Source of the DNA: Ancylobacter polymorphus
GTDB lineage: Bacteria > Pseudomonadota > Alphaproteobacteria > Rhizobiales > Xanthobacteraceae
Assembly (NCBI RefSeq): GCF_030813495.1
Contig: NZ_JAUSUI010000005.1
Coordinates: 124,001-188,000 of the forward strand
Length of the DNA: 64,000 bases
Direction: 5' to 3'
Shown piece after piece: positions 53,068 through 62,883 of the stretch. The notes under the pieces were generated by a model that was given only the letters and a program-made list of their open reading frames with translations, ran no database searches and was not told the DNA's origin. Position 1 is the first letter of the stretch, and every line of letters begins with the position of its first letter. The position numbers were made by a program, and so were the translations under genes.

Positions 53068-55177
53068 GACGTCCCTTCTGAGCGGCCCCTTCCTCATCGG
53101 CCGCTCCGCGAATACGCAAGGTGACGCTGTCGGATGATCCCGCAGCGTCCATGACGGTCAGACGCACGAAGCCCGCGCCCGCCGGCCGCCAGAACAATGT
53201 GGCGGCCCCGGCGGGCTGGCTGGCCGGCACGCCGTCGACAAACACGGTCAGCGCGCCCGTCCCGCCGCTCACCTTGAGCACCATCGGCTCATCGCCGTCG
53301 CGCTCCAGATTCGCCCCATCGGGCGGAAACGCGATCTTCGGCCCTCCCTCCGCGCCGCCCTGCCCCGACGCCCGCCCGAAAAACCGGAGCGGCGGCGGCA
53401 ATTGCGCGTTCTTCGCCTCAATGGCCTCGCGCGGCGCCGGCGCGAAGGGCGCCGGCCGCGTCACCAGCCGGGCGAAGGCCTCGAACAGGATCGGCGCCGC
53501 CGCCTCGCGTCCGATCATGCCCGGCACCGGCTGGCCGTCCGGTCGCCCCACCCACACGGCGATGGTACGCCGCCCGTCGAACCCCACCGCCCAGGCGTCG
53601 CGATAGCCGAAGGAGGTGCCGGTCTTGAAGGCGATGCGCCCGGCGCGCTCATTGCGCGGTGCCGGCGTGCCGGCGAGCGACTGCGCGAGATAGGCCGCCG
53701 CCACCGGGCTCATCAGTTCGCGCGCCCCGTCGGGTCCGGAAGCCGCGCCGTCCAGCCGCTCGCGCAGCGCCTGGGCCCGCCCGCCATTGGCGATGCCGGC
53801 ATAAAGCCCGGCGAGCGCATCGAGGCTCATGCCGACGCCGCCCAGCCCCACGGCCAGCCCCGGCACCTCGCCCGGCGGCAGCTTCAGGGCGAAGCCGGAC
53901 TGGCCGAGCCGGCTGGCGAGGCGCTGCGGCCCCACCGCCTGCAGCAGCACCACGGCCGGGACATTCAGCGACAATTGCAGCGCCTGCCGCACCGATACCG
54001 TGCCCTGATAGTCGCGGTCGAAATTACGCGGCCGATAAGCGCCGAAGCGCGCCGGCCGGTCCTCGATCAGCGTTTCGGGATGGGCGATGCCATCCTCGAA
54101 GGCGAGGCCGTAGATGAAGGGCTTCAGCGTCGAGCCGGGCGAACGTATGGCGCGCGTCAGGTCCACCGCCCCGGCGCGGGTGGCGTCCAGCGGGTCGGCG
54201 CCGCTCACCCGGGCCAGCACCTCGCCGCTGGCATTGTCCACCATGACCAGCGCCAGCGACACGCCGGTGCCGAGTTCGCGCACCCGCTCCATGGCCAGTT
54301 CTTCCAGCCGCGCCTGTGCCGACCCGTCGATGGCGAGGTCGTGCCGCTGCAGGGCCGGCTGCTGGCGCCGCGCCTCCTCCGCCGCGTGCGGGGCGAGCTT
54401 CGGCAGGTCGAGGCGGCCGCCCGGCGCGGGGGCGCGCAGGGCGTACTCCACCTCCGCCGGGCCGAACAGCCCGGCTTCGCCAAGCCGGGTGAGCACCTTC
54501 TCCCGCGCCCGCGCCGCCCGCTGCGGGAAACGGTCGGGCCGGCGCGATTCGGGCGCCTGCGGCAGCGCCACCAAGAGCGCCGCCTCGGCGAGCGAGAGCC
54601 GGCGCGGCTCCTTGCCGAACCAGGCAAGGCTCGCCGCCCGCACGCCTTCGATATTGCCGCCATAAGGCGCGAGGGTGAGATAGAGCGCGAGGATCTCGTC
54701 CTTGCTCAGCCGCGCCTCCAGCTGGATCGCTCGCCGAATCTCGGCCAGCTTGGCGCCGAGCTTGGCAGCAAAGCCACTCCCCTCGCGCGGCTCCAGCAGC
54801 CGCGCCACCTGCATGGTGAGGGTGGAACCGCCGGAGACGATGCGCCCATGGCGCAGCATCTGCCCGGCCGCCCGCAGCAGGGCCAGCGGATCGACGCCGC
54901 CATGGGCGTAGAAGCGCCGGTCCTCATAGGCGATCAGCATGTCGCGGAAACGCCGGTCGATGTCGCGCGTCTGCGCCGGCAGCCGCCAGCGGCCGTCCGG
55001 CAAAGCGAAGGGGCGCAGCAGCCGGCCCTCGCGGTCGCGCACCTCCACCGAGAGCGCGAGAAGGGGCGGCGGCGGCGCGCTGGCGCGGACGCCGGCGAGC
55101 CAGGCAATAGAGCCACCGCCCAGCAGCATCGCGCCGAGCAGGCCCCCGGCCGCGAGTCGCTGCAGAGCGGGCCTCAC
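53054..55177 (-). CDS. pbpC: PbpC, bifunctional penicillin-binding protein 1C
   Basis: A 707-residue inner-membrane, periplasm-facing peptidoglycan synthase. It has an N-terminal membrane anchor (about 8-28) and a GT51 glycosyltransferase (IAYEDRRFYAHGGVDPLALLRA, VSGGSTLTMQVARLL, KDEILALYLTLAPYGGNIEGVRAA). The transpeptidase has SPGSTLK (nucleophile Ser), SLN and KTGTS. A C-terminal BiPBP_C domain (about 610-700) is the mark of PbpC. The start is a GTG at 55177, 24 nt after the alpha-2-macroglobulin stop. The pair is a conserved two-gene unit in proteobacteria. Confidence 0.93.
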   Translation of the reverse strand: MRPALQRLAAGGLLGAMLLGGGSIAWLAGVRASAPPPPLLALSVEVRDREGRLLRPFALPDGRWRLPAQTRDIDRRFRDMLIAYEDRRFYAHGGVDPLALLRAAGQMLRHGRIVSGGSTLTMQVARLLEPREGSGFAAKLGAKLAEIRRAIQLEARLSKDEILALYLTLAPYGGNIEGVRAASLAWFGKEPRRLSLAEAALLVALPQAPESRRPDRFPQRAARAREKVLTRLGEAGLFGPAEVEYALRAPAPGGRLDLPKLAPHAAEEARRQQPALQRHDLAIDGSAQARLEELAMERVRELGTGVSLALVMVDNASGEVLARVSGADPLDATRAGAVDLTRAIRSPGSTLKPFIYGLAFEDGIAHPETLIEDRPARFGAYRPRNFDRDYQGTVSVRQALQLSLNVPAVVLLQAVGPQRLASRLGQSGFALKLPPGEVPGLAVGLGGVGMSLDALAGLYAGIANGGRAQALRERLDGAASGPDGARELMSPVAAAYLAQSLAGTPAPRNERAGRIAFKTGTSFGYRDAWAVGFDGRRTIAVWVGRPDGQPVPGMIGREAAAPILFEAFARLVTRPAPFAPAPREAIEAKNAQLPPPLRFFGRASGQGGAEGGPKIAFPPDGANLERDGDEPMVLKVSGGTGALTVFVDGVPASQPAGAATLFWRPAGAGFVRLTVMDAAGSSDSVTLRIRGAADEEGAAQKGRLSGR

Positions 55178-55201
55178 CGCGCGCCCCTCATAATTGCCCT
55201 C

Positions 55202-58200
55202 TCATCGCGCCGGCCCCGTCACCTCGGTCTGGCCGGCGCTGGTGCGGGCGAAGCGGCCGGGACGGTACATATCCTCGACAATGGCCGGGGGATGGGCATA
55301 CCGGCCGGGCGACACCGCGCGCACGATATAGGCGACGCGCAGCAGGCCGGGCTCCTCGCCGCCCTGGGTGCGGTCGAAGGCGGCGGCGAAGAAGGCGTCG
55401 CGGAACTCCGCATGGTCGGGCTGCGAGGTATCGCCCAGCCAGGCCAGAGCCCCGGTGTCAGCGCCTACCGCCAGCGCCGGATTGTCGATCTCGAAGCCGG
55501 CGGGCAGATGGTCGACCAGCAGCACATGGCTCGGCCCGGCCTCCTCCTCGGTCGCTTCCAGCACCACGACGAGGCGCTGGTTCTGCGCCACCTTGGCGGG
55601 ATCGGCGGGGACGCCGGCCAGCGTGTAATAGCTGCGGGTCAGGGTGAAACCGTCCGCCGCCGCCGGCTCGGGCGCCGCCGGCGGGCCGTCGATGGAGACC
55701 GCGACATCCAGCGGGGCGATGCCGCGATTGGTGAGGATGATCGGCTTGGCGAGTTCCTGCGGCGTCAGGCTGCGCTCATAGAGGCCGGTATGCGCCCGGC
55801 CGTCGATGTCGAGCGCGATGCCCTTGCCCTCGCGCAGCGCGCGGGCGGCGAGCAGCAGCCAGGCGTCTTCCTGCGTCGAGGTGGGACCCGCCTCGACAAA
55901 GGCGGTGGCGACGCGCTGGCGCGCGGTGCGGGCGGTGGCGGTGAAGCCGGCTTCCGAGGCGAGCGTCGCCACGCCGGCGGCGTCGCGCAGGATCGAGCCG
56001 AAATCCGGCCGGCCGGTGGTCAGCGTCTCCGAGGCGTCGGGGAGAATCTCCAGCGCCGCGTTGAACACCTTTTCCGCCCGCCCCTTGTCGCCGAGCATGG
56101 CAAGCGCCGCCGCGAGCTGGCCGCGCGCCATGGCGCTGGTCACCGCGTCGAGCTTGGCGTCGGCGACATAACGCAGGTCGCCCAGCGGTGCCCGGCCGTT
56201 GCGCGCCAGCACATAGATGGCATAGGCGGCCCCGTCATCGGTGGCGCCGTCGCCGGCATAGGCCAGCGAATTGCGCAGCCGGTCGAGCGCGAGGGTGAAG
56301 GGCTGATCCGGCACGGTGTAGCCGCGCTCGCGGGCCCGGGTGAGGAAGTCGCTCACATAGGCGTCGAGCCACAGATCGTTGCCGCCCGCGTCCCACAGGC
56401 CGAAGGAGCCGTCCGAACCCTGCCGGGCAACGAGCCGGGCGATGGCGTTGCGGATCGTCTCCGCCGGGTCCTTGGTCAGGCGGAAGCGGTTGGGCGGGCC
56501 GAAATCGCTGAGATAGAGCAGCGGCAGCGCCCGGCTGGTGAGCTGTTCGGAACAGGCGAAGGGGTAGCGGTCGAGCGCACCGATCAGCGCCGGCACGTCG
56601 AAGGCCGGATCGAGCCCGGCGGAGACGCTGACCCCGCCCCGGCCCGGCACCAGATCGGCGACGAGATCGGCGCTCAGCGTCAGCGCCGCCCCCGGCGCCA
56701 GCGTCTCGACGCTGCGGCGGGAGATGGCGGGATAGGCCGGGCGGACATTGAGCGCATAGTCGCGCACGATGGCGAGGCCGCCGGCGCCCGACAGCCGCAC
56801 CGAGACCTTCGCCTCGCCAATGCCGGTCCCGTTCATCTGCACGGCGAAGGACTGGCGCGCGCCCTTGGCGAGCGGCACCGTCTTCGGCGCGCTGGCCAGC
56901 TTCACCGGCCCGTCGGTGACGACCTCCAGCGCATAATCGCCCGCCTCGCCATCCACATTGTCAAGCGAGAGGTTGAGCGTCGAGCGGTCGCCGGCGGCGA
57001 GGAAGCGCGGCAGGGTGGCGGTGATGACCACGGGGTCGCGGATCACCACATCGGCCTGCGCATGACCCACCGCCGCGCCGGACCACGCCACCGCCATCAG
57101 CCGGCCGGTGCCGTCGAAGGGCGGCAGGGTGAAGTCGATGGTACCCCGGCCCTGGGCATCGAGCTTGACGAGGCCGGAGAACAGAGCGAGCGGGGGCTGC
57201 GTCGGCGGCTCGGCCTGCAGCCCCATATCCATGGCGTCGCCGCCGGCGCGCAGGCGCCCGCGGGCCCCCAACATGCCGTCGATCAGCTGGCCGTAGAAGT
57301 CGCGCACCTCTGTGCCCAGCGCCCGCTGGCCGAGATAGAAGCCGTCCGGGTCCGGCGCCTTGAAGCCGGTAAGGTTGAGAATGCCGACATCGACCAGCGC
57401 GAGCGTCACATAGGCCTCGCCTTGACCATTGCCCGTCAGCTGCACAGGCACGGACAGCGTCGTCTCCGGCCGGGCGAGCGCGGGCGCGTCCAGCTTCACC
57501 GCCAGCACCCGCTCGGCACGGTCGACGCCGAACCAGGCGAGACCGATGGCGCGGCCGGGATTACGGCCCGCCGCCACATCGAGCGGGCGGTGCAGGAAGG
57601 CGAGCGCATAGGCGCCCGGCGCCCAGCCGGCGGCGACCTTGAAATCGACCGCGTTGTCGCCCGCCTTCACGTCAAGCGTCTTCGCCGCCAGCACGCCGTC
57701 GCCGACGATCAGCACGGTGGCCGAGCCGGCATAGCGGCTGGTGAGGTTCACCTTGAGCGCGTCGCCGGCGGCGTATTGCGCCTTGTCGAGGCCGACCTCC
57801 AGCCGGTCCGGCGCATCGGCGGTGGCGCCGCCGCCCCAGCCGGCATTGAACGGCACGGCGGTGGCGCGGGTGCCGTCGGTCACTTCCAGCCGGTAACGGC
57901 CCCAGGCGACCGGCACGTTGAGCCGCGCCGGGGTGCCGCCGGTGAGGTCGAGCGTGCCGTCGGCGACCTTCGCCACCGATTCGACCGGCTCGAAATCCCA
58001 GCTGCCGCCGAGGCGGTACCATTGATAGCGGGTCTCGATGCGGTAGAGCGCCCATTGCGCGCCCTTCAGCGCCACCGGCTGGCCGGCGGCGTCGAAGCCC
58101 TGCACCTCGAAGCCGGCATTGCCGTTCTCGCCCGGCCCCGCCTTGTCGAACAGCGGCTTGACGCCGATGCCATTGCCGGCGGGCTGCACCGGCAGCACCA

Positions 58201-60565
58201 GCGAGCGGCGCACCGCGCGGCCCGCGCCCTCGTTCAGGCCGACAAAGATCTCCGCCTCCAGCGGTCGCGCGGTGGGCGGCAGGGTGGGCAGAAGCACGGA
58301 AAGGCTCGCCTTGCCCTGCGCATCCGTCACCGGCGTGTCGGCCAGCGGCTGGCGCACGGGAGTGAAGCCGTCATCGGTGCGGCCAAAACGCCAGCCCGGC
58401 AGGCCGGGGCGGGAATCGGCGACGCGCACCTCGATCTCCGCGTCGATATCGAGCCCGGCCGCCGGCGGGCCGAACAGCCAGCGCCCATCGGCCGCCACCG
58501 TCACCGGCGCGTTCGGCGCGATCGTTGTGGCGGTGGTGGAGAGGTCGAGCGCGAGCCGCTCGGGCACATAGTCCTCAAGCAGGAAGGTGGTGGAACCCAC
58601 TGGCGCGCCGCGCGGATCGACATAGGCCTCGACCCGCCAGGTGCCGGTCATGGCGTCACTCATCAGGGAATAGGTGACGGTCCGCCCGCCCGCGCCCTGG
58701 TCGGCAACCAGTTCACGGCGCTCCTCCACGCCGTCCGGCCGCTTGAAGATGACGGTGAGCGGCACGCCCGCCGCCGCCGCCACCTGCGGGCTGCGCAGCA
58801 GCGCGGTGACGTGCACCTGCTCACCGGAGCGGTAGACGCCGCGCTCGGTGGTGACGAAGGCGTCATAACGCTCCGGCGCCGCTCGCCCGCCGACGCCGCG
58901 ATCGGTAAGGTCGAAGGCCTGGTCGGCCAGCGAGAGGAAGGCATAGTCGCCTTCCTTGGCCTGGGCGACGATCACCGCCGGGGCGAAGCCCTCCTTGCCG
59001 CGCATCAGGCCGGCATCGAAGGCGGCGCTGCCGCTGGCATCGGTGCGGGCGGTGGCGAGCACGTCGTTGGATTTGGCGAGCAGGCGCAGTTCCACCCCTT
59101 CCAGCGGCTGCGCGGTGCCGAGCGCGCGCACCAGCACGGTCAGTCCGTTGCTGCCGGACAGGGCGGTGAGGCCGAGATCGGAGACGACGAACCATTGCGT
59201 CGCGCGCGATTGCCACTCGTCATTCGGGTCGGCGGCATCCCCACCCGGGCGGGCGGCGAGCACATAGACGCCGGGCGCCAGCGTCTTCACCGCCTCATCG
59301 ACGGGGAACGAGGTGGTCACGTCCTCATTGAGCGGCGAGGCGGTCTCCAGCTCGCCCTTGAAGACGAGTTCGGCCTTGCCGTCTTTCAGCTGCTGCAGGT
59401 CATAGCCGCCGAGATCGCGGCGGAACTCACCGTCAATGGCGGTCGGAATCAGGCTGCGGTCGCCGATGCGGTAGAGATCGACCGCCACCTTGGAGGTATT
59501 GACCGAGACGACCGGAATGCCGCGCGGGCCGGTGCGCGGCAGCACATAATTGCGCCCGGTGAAGCGCACCCCCGGCTTGCGGTCGCGCACATAGATGGTG
59601 AGTTCGGAGGCGGCGGCGAGCGGCTCGGCGGCAATCGAGGACGGCAACCCGGCGCGTAGCGTCACGTCATAGCTCTCGCCATGCTTGAGCCCTTCGACGC
59701 AGAGCTGGCTCTCCTCCGCCGTCACCGCCGGCTTGTCCACCGGACCCTGCGGCCCGCGCAGCGTCACATAGGCGGAATAGTCCTTGCCGCCCTTCACCAG
59801 CGGTTCGGAGAACTGCACGCAGATGCGCGGATTCGAGGCGTCCGAATCGACGCTGTAGTCGAGAATGCGGAAGCCGCGCTCCTCGCGCAGCTTGTTGTAG
59901 AAGGCGCGCTGCTCCGGCACGTCGACATAGGTGAGGCCGGTGGCGAGCGTGTCGAGCGCCGGGCGCCAGAGCGAGCGCTGGTCGTAGAGGCGGCCGATGG
60001 CGAACAGCGCGTCCGCTTGCTGCGCCTTGGTCGTCGCCGCGCGATAGGCGAGGAAGGCGGCGGCCTGCGCCCGTTCGAGGAAGGTGTCGGCGCTCTCATC
60101 ATCGTTCGGCTTGATGCGCGAGAGGGCGCGCGAGAGGCGCTGCCACAGCCCGGCATCGCCGGGGCTCGCCTGCGCCAGCCTGCCGTAGAGATCGGCGGCG
60201 GTGCGCGCATCCCCGGCGGCCAGCGCGGCGTCGGCATCCTTGCGCAGCTGGGCGGCGGGCTTGGGCAGCGGACCGCGCTCGCGCTGCAGCAGGGCCTGCA
60301 AGCGGCGCGCGGCTTCCACCAGTTCCTGCGGCGCGTAGGTTTTCGGCAGGGCATCCGGCGCCGGCTTGGCCGGGGCGGCGGCGGTCGGCGTGGCGGCAGC
60401 CGGCTTCGCGGTGGTGGCCGCGGCGGCCGCAGCCGCAGCGGCGGCCGGCTTGGTTGCCGCCGGCTTCTGGGCCTGCGCGTGGGCGGCTGTGGCGAGCGAG
60501 AGCGCGAGGAGCGAAAGCGCCGCCCCCTTTCCGAGCCATGAAAAGGCCGAAGTAAAAGGGTTCAT
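55202..60565 (-). CDS. Bacterial alpha-2-macroglobulin (YfhM-type), thioester present
   Basis: A 1,787-residue periplasmic protein. It has a signal peptide (MNPFTSAFSWLGKGAALSLLALSLATAAHAQAQ) followed by an Ala/Pro-rich tether of about 60 residues, then MG domains, a bait-like region, and the thioester motif C1338-S-E-Q (YPFACSEQLTSRALPLLY) in the TED helices. It is expected to trap foreign proteases and to protect the wall when pbpC makes repairs. E. coli YfhM is a lipoprotein, but no lipobox cysteine is seen here, so the protein may be soluble or held by the tether. The ATG at 60565 was chosen because the signal peptide begins there. It is the first gene of the a2m-pbpC operon, divergent to acpXL. 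Confidence 0.93.
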   Translation of the reverse strand: MNPFTSAFSWLGKGAALSLLALSLATAAHAQAQKPAATKPAAAAAAAAAATTAKPAAATPTAAAPAKPAPDALPKTYAPQELVEAARRLQALLQRERGPLPKPAAQLRKDADAALAAGDARTAADLYGRLAQASPGDAGLWQRLSRALSRIKPNDDESADTFLERAQAAAFLAYRAATTKAQQADALFAIGRLYDQRSLWRPALDTLATGLTYVDVPEQRAFYNKLREERGFRILDYSVDSDASNPRICVQFSEPLVKGGKDYSAYVTLRGPQGPVDKPAVTAEESQLCVEGLKHGESYDVTLRAGLPSSIAAEPLAAASELTIYVRDRKPGVRFTGRNYVLPRTGPRGIPVVSVNTSKVAVDLYRIGDRSLIPTAIDGEFRRDLGGYDLQQLKDGKAELVFKGELETASPLNEDVTTSFPVDEAVKTLAPGVYVLAARPGGDAADPNDEWQSRATQWFVVSDLGLTALSGSNGLTVLVRALGTAQPLEGVELRLLAKSNDVLATARTDASGSAAFDAGLMRGKEGFAPAVIVAQAKEGDYAFLSLADQAFDLTDRGVGGRAAPERYDAFVTTERGVYRSGEQVHVTALLRSPQVAAAAGVPLTVIFKRPDGVEERRELVADQGAGGRTVTYSLMSDAMTGTWRVEAYVDPRGAPVGSTTFLLEDYVPERLALDLSTTATTIAPNAPVTVAADGRWLFGPPAAGLDIDAEIEVRVADSRPGLPGWRFGRTDDGFTPVRQPLADTPVTDAQGKASLSVLLPTLPPTARPLEAEIFVGLNEGAGRAVRRSLVLPVQPAGNGIGVKPLFDKAGPGENGNAGFEVQGFDAAGQPVALKGAQWALYRIETRYQWYRLGGSWDFEPVESVAKVADGTLDLTGGTPARLNVPVAWGRYRLEVTDGTRATAVPFNAGWGGGATADAPDRLEVGLDKAQYAAGDALKVNLTSRYAGSATVLIVGDGVLAAKTLDVKAGDNAVDFKVAAGWAPGAYALAFLHRPLDVAAGRNPGRAIGLAWFGVDRAERVLAVKLDAPALARPETTLSVPVQLTGNGQGEAYVTLALVDVGILNLTGFKAPDPDGFYLGQRALGTEVRDFYGQLIDGMLGARGRLRAGGDAMDMGLQAEPPTQPPLALFSGLVKLDAQGRGTIDFTLPPFDGTGRLMAVAWSGAAVGHAQADVVIRDPVVITATLPRFLAAGDRSTLNLSLDNVDGEAGDYALEVVTDGPVKLASAPKTVPLAKGARQSFAVQMNGTGIGEAKVSVRLSGAGGLAIVRDYALNVRPAYPAISRRSVETLAPGAALTLSADLVADLVPGRGGVSVSAGLDPAFDVPALIGALDRYPFACSEQLTSRALPLLYLSDFGPPNRFRLTKDPAETIRNAIARLVARQGSDGSFGLWDAGGNDLWLDAYVSDFLTRARERGYTVPDQPFTLALDRLRNSLAYAGDGATDDGAAYAIYVLARNGRAPLGDLRYVADAKLDAVTSAMARGQLAAALAMLGDKGRAEKVFNAALEILPDASETLTTGRPDFGSILRDAAGVATLASEAGFTATARTARQRVATAFVEAGPTSTQEDAWLLLAARALREGKGIALDIDGRAHTGLYERSLTPQELAKPIILTNRGIAPLDVAVSIDGPPAAPEPAAADGFTLTRSYYTLAGVPADPAKVAQNQRLVVVLEATEEEAGPSHVLLVDHLPAGFEIDNPALAVGADTGALAWLGDTSQPDHAEFRDAFFAAAFDRTQGGEEPGLLRVAYIVRAVSPGRYAHPPAIVEDMYRPGRFARTSAGQTEVTGPAR

Positions 60566-60843
60566 GACACCTGCTCCGCAACTGGAATGCCGACCGACGC
60601 GGGGGACGATAGGACGAAATCGATCACCTCGCCATGACGCCGCGCAACCCATGTGGATGCCGGGCCGGCCAAAGCGCGACGGCAGGGATGTCACACTGCC
60701 GAGGATTGCCGTGCCGGCGCCATTGAATCGCCGGTCGCGCTTAGGTATACGGGCCGACATCCATTCGGGGGCCTGCGACGCGGGAGCGCCGGGCGAACCC
60801 ATTCAACTGTGGCCGGACGCGGCTGCGAGATCAGAGGCCTTTC

Positions 60844-61125
60844 ATGTCGACCACGTTCGAGACCGTCGCCAACATCATTGCCGAAACGTGCGACATTCCG
60901 CGCGAGAACATCACGCCCGAGAGCCACGCCATCGACGATCTCGGCATCGACAGCCTGGACTTCCTCGACATCGCCTTCGCCATCGACAAGGCGTTCGGCA
61001 TCAAGCTGCCGCTTGAAAGCTGGACCCAGGAAGTCAATGAGGGCAAGGCCACGACCGAGCAGTATTTCGTGCTCAAGAACCTCTGCGCGCGCATCGACGA
61101 GCTGATCGCGGCCAAGTCCGCCTGA
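60844..61125 (+). CDS. acpXL: AcpXL, acyl carrier protein for very-long-chain lipid A acyl groups
   Basis: A 93-residue acyl carrier protein. The phosphopantetheine Ser is S37 in [21 protein letters not shown]. The C-terminal block [32 protein letters not shown] is nearly that of rhizobial AcpXL and distinguishes it from the housekeeping ACP. It carries the growing 27-hydroxyoctacosanoate-type chain that ends up on lipid A. It heads the operon with fabZXL and two ketoacyl synthase genes; the order matches the acpXL-fabZXL-fabF2XL-fabF1XL cluster of Rhizobium. Confidence 0.95.
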   Translation: MSTTFETVANIIAETCDIPRENITPESHAIDDLGIDSLDFLDIAFAIDKAFGIKLPLESWTQEVNEGKATTEQYFVLKNLCARIDELIAAKSA

Positions 61126-61160
61126 TCCGGCGGAAGGGCGACGTAGAAGCGGGACGGGTA

Positions 61161-61667
61161 ATGCGCCTCGAATATTTCCAGATGATCGACAAGGTGGTTG
61201 AGCTTGACCTTGAGGCTCGCACCTTGCGGACCGCCAACACCGTCCCGTGCGAGAGCCCGATCTTTGAAGGCCATTTCCCCGGGCACCCGCTGCTGCCGGG
61301 CGTGCTGCTGTTCGAGATCATGGCGCAAAGCTGCGGCATGCTGCTGCTGCGGCTGCACAATTACGACCGCATGGCGTTCCTTGCCTCGGTCGACAAGGGC
61401 AAGCTGCGGACCTTCGTGACGCCGGGCCAGGTGATCGACGTGTTCGCGCGCCTCGATCATGACGGCTCCGGCTTCGCCCGGCTCAAGGCCGAGGGGCGCG
61501 TCGACGGCAAGCTCGTCTGCAATGCCGACGTGACGCTCAAGACCATGCCCTTCCCGGCCCCGGAGCTGCGCGGCTATCTGCTTTCCACCGCCGAACGCAT
61601 CGGCATGCCGATGGGCGAGGCCGTGTTCGACACGGCGGAAGCCGCAGGAAATCTCACGCATGTCTAA
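61161..61667 (+). CDS. fabZXL: FabZXL, hydroxyacyl-ACP dehydratase of the VLCFA cluster
   Basis: A 168-residue hot-dog-fold dehydratase: the catalytic segment FEGHFPGHPLLPGVLLFEIMAQ has the His, and the later E is replaced in the usual FabZ-like way. A C-terminal extension (GYLLSTAERIGMPMGEAVFD) is typical of the XL form. It acts on ACP-bound intermediates during very-long-chain fatty acid synthesis. It starts 35 nt after acpXL and overlaps fabF2XL by 8 nt. Confidence 0.9.
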   Translation: MRLEYFQMIDKVVELDLEARTLRTANTVPCESPIFEGHFPGHPLLPGVLLFEIMAQSCGMLLLRLHNYDRMAFLASVDKGKLRTFVTPGQVIDVFARLDHDGSGFARLKAEGRVDGKLVCNADVTLKTMPFPAPELRGYLLSTAERIGMPMGEAVFDTAEAAGNLTHV

Positions 61668-62844
61668 TCGTCGCGACGTCTGGATCACCGGCATCGGGCT
61701 CGTTTCCTCGCTCGGTGAAGGGCCTGAGGCCCATTGGCAGGCGCTGTCCTCCGGCGCTCGCCCGGTGATCGACGAATCGGGCTTCGCGCCCTACGTCGTG
61801 CATCCGCTCGCCCCGATCAGCTTCGACGCGCAGATCCCCAAGAAGGGCGACCAGCGGCAGATGGAGCCCTGGCAGCGCATCGGCACCTATGCCGCCGGCC
61901 TCGCGCTGGATTCCGCCGGCATCAAGGGCAACAAGGACATTCTCTCCACCACCGACATGGTGGTCGCGGCGGGCGGCGGTGAGCGTGACCAGGCGGTCGA
62001 CGGCGCCATTCTCACAGACATCGAGAAGCAGCCGAACCCCGAGGTGTTCCTCAACGAGCAGCTGCAGTCCAATCTGCGTCCGACGCTGTTCCTGGCGCAG
62101 CTCTCGAACCTGCTCGCCGGCAACATCTCCATCGTCCATGGCGTCACCGGCTCCTCGCGCACCTTCATGGGCGAAGAAAGCTCCGGCACGGACGCGGTGC
62201 GCATCGGCTGGTCGCGCATCGCCGCCGGCACCAGCGAGATCGCCCTTGTGGGCGGCGCCTACAATGCCGAGCGGCGCGACATGCTGCTGCTCTTCGCGCT
62301 CAAGCGCCTCGCCATGCATGCGCCCTGGGCGCCGGTGCTGGCGGAGCCGAAGGGCGTGCCGACCGGCTCCGCCGGCGCCTTCCTGGTGCTGGAATCGCCC
62401 GAGCACGCGACGGCGCGCGGCGCCAAGCCCATCGCCAAGCTCTCCGGCGTGTGGTCGGAACGCGCCCGCCGCAATGAGCCCGGCGCGGTCGAGGCGGTGC
62501 TGGGCGAACTGCTGAAGACCGCCGGCGCCACGGACGCGGAAGCGACCGCGTTGTTCTCCGCCGCCAGCGGCGCGCCCGAGCCGACGCAGGCGGAAGCCGC
62601 CGTGCTCGCCCGATCCGGCCTGCCGGTGCGTTCCGTCACGGATCGTGTCGGCCATGGGCTGGAAGCGCAGATGCCGGTGGCGCTGGCGCTGGCCGCGCTC
62701 TGCGTCGCCGAGGGCAAGCTGTTCCCGCCGCTCGACGGCGAGACGCTTGAAAAGCCTTTCGATGGCCCGCTTTCCCGTGCCATCGTGACCGCAGTGGGGC
62801 ATTGGCGTGGGGAAGGCGTCGCGCTGGTCGAGCGCGCCGACTGA
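61660..62844 (+). CDS. fabF2XL: FabF2XL, ketosynthase-like subunit without catalytic Cys (CLF-like)
   Basis: A 394-residue thiolase-fold protein. The position of the nucleophile reads GVTGSSRTFMG (Ser165 in place of Cys), and the first catalytic His motif (NAHGTGT in active enzymes) reads AASGAPEPTQ. Only the second His (VGHGLEA) remains. So it should not condense by itself but pair with FabF1XL, encoded 39 nt downstream, in the manner of ketosynthase/chain-length-factor pairs of aromatic polyketide synthases. It overlaps fabZXL by 8 nt. Confidence 0.88.
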   Translation: MSNRRDVWITGIGLVSSLGEGPEAHWQALSSGARPVIDESGFAPYVVHPLAPISFDAQIPKKGDQRQMEPWQRIGTYAAGLALDSAGIKGNKDILSTTDMVVAAGGGERDQAVDGAILTDIEKQPNPEVFLNEQLQSNLRPTLFLAQLSNLLAGNISIVHGVTGSSRTFMGEESSGTDAVRIGWSRIAAGTSEIALVGGAYNAERRDMLLLFALKRLAMHAPWAPVLAEPKGVPTGSAGAFLVLESPEHATARGAKPIAKLSGVWSERARRNEPGAVEAVLGELLKTAGATDAEATALFSAASGAPEPTQAEAAVLARSGLPVRSVTDRVGHGLEAQMPVALALAALCVAEGKLFPPLDGETLEKPFDGPLSRAIVTAVGHWRGEGVALVERAD

Positions 62845-62883
62845 CCCACCAGCCGGGAGCATATCGCTTCCGAGGAGCAGATC

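Noticed and set aside
53402-59659. 2,085-codon open frame on the plus strand
   Set aside because: Antisense of pbpC and the alpha-2-macroglobulin gene; the product is Arg/His/Gly-rich without any recognisable domain. The minus-strand genes have signal peptides and catalytic motifs.
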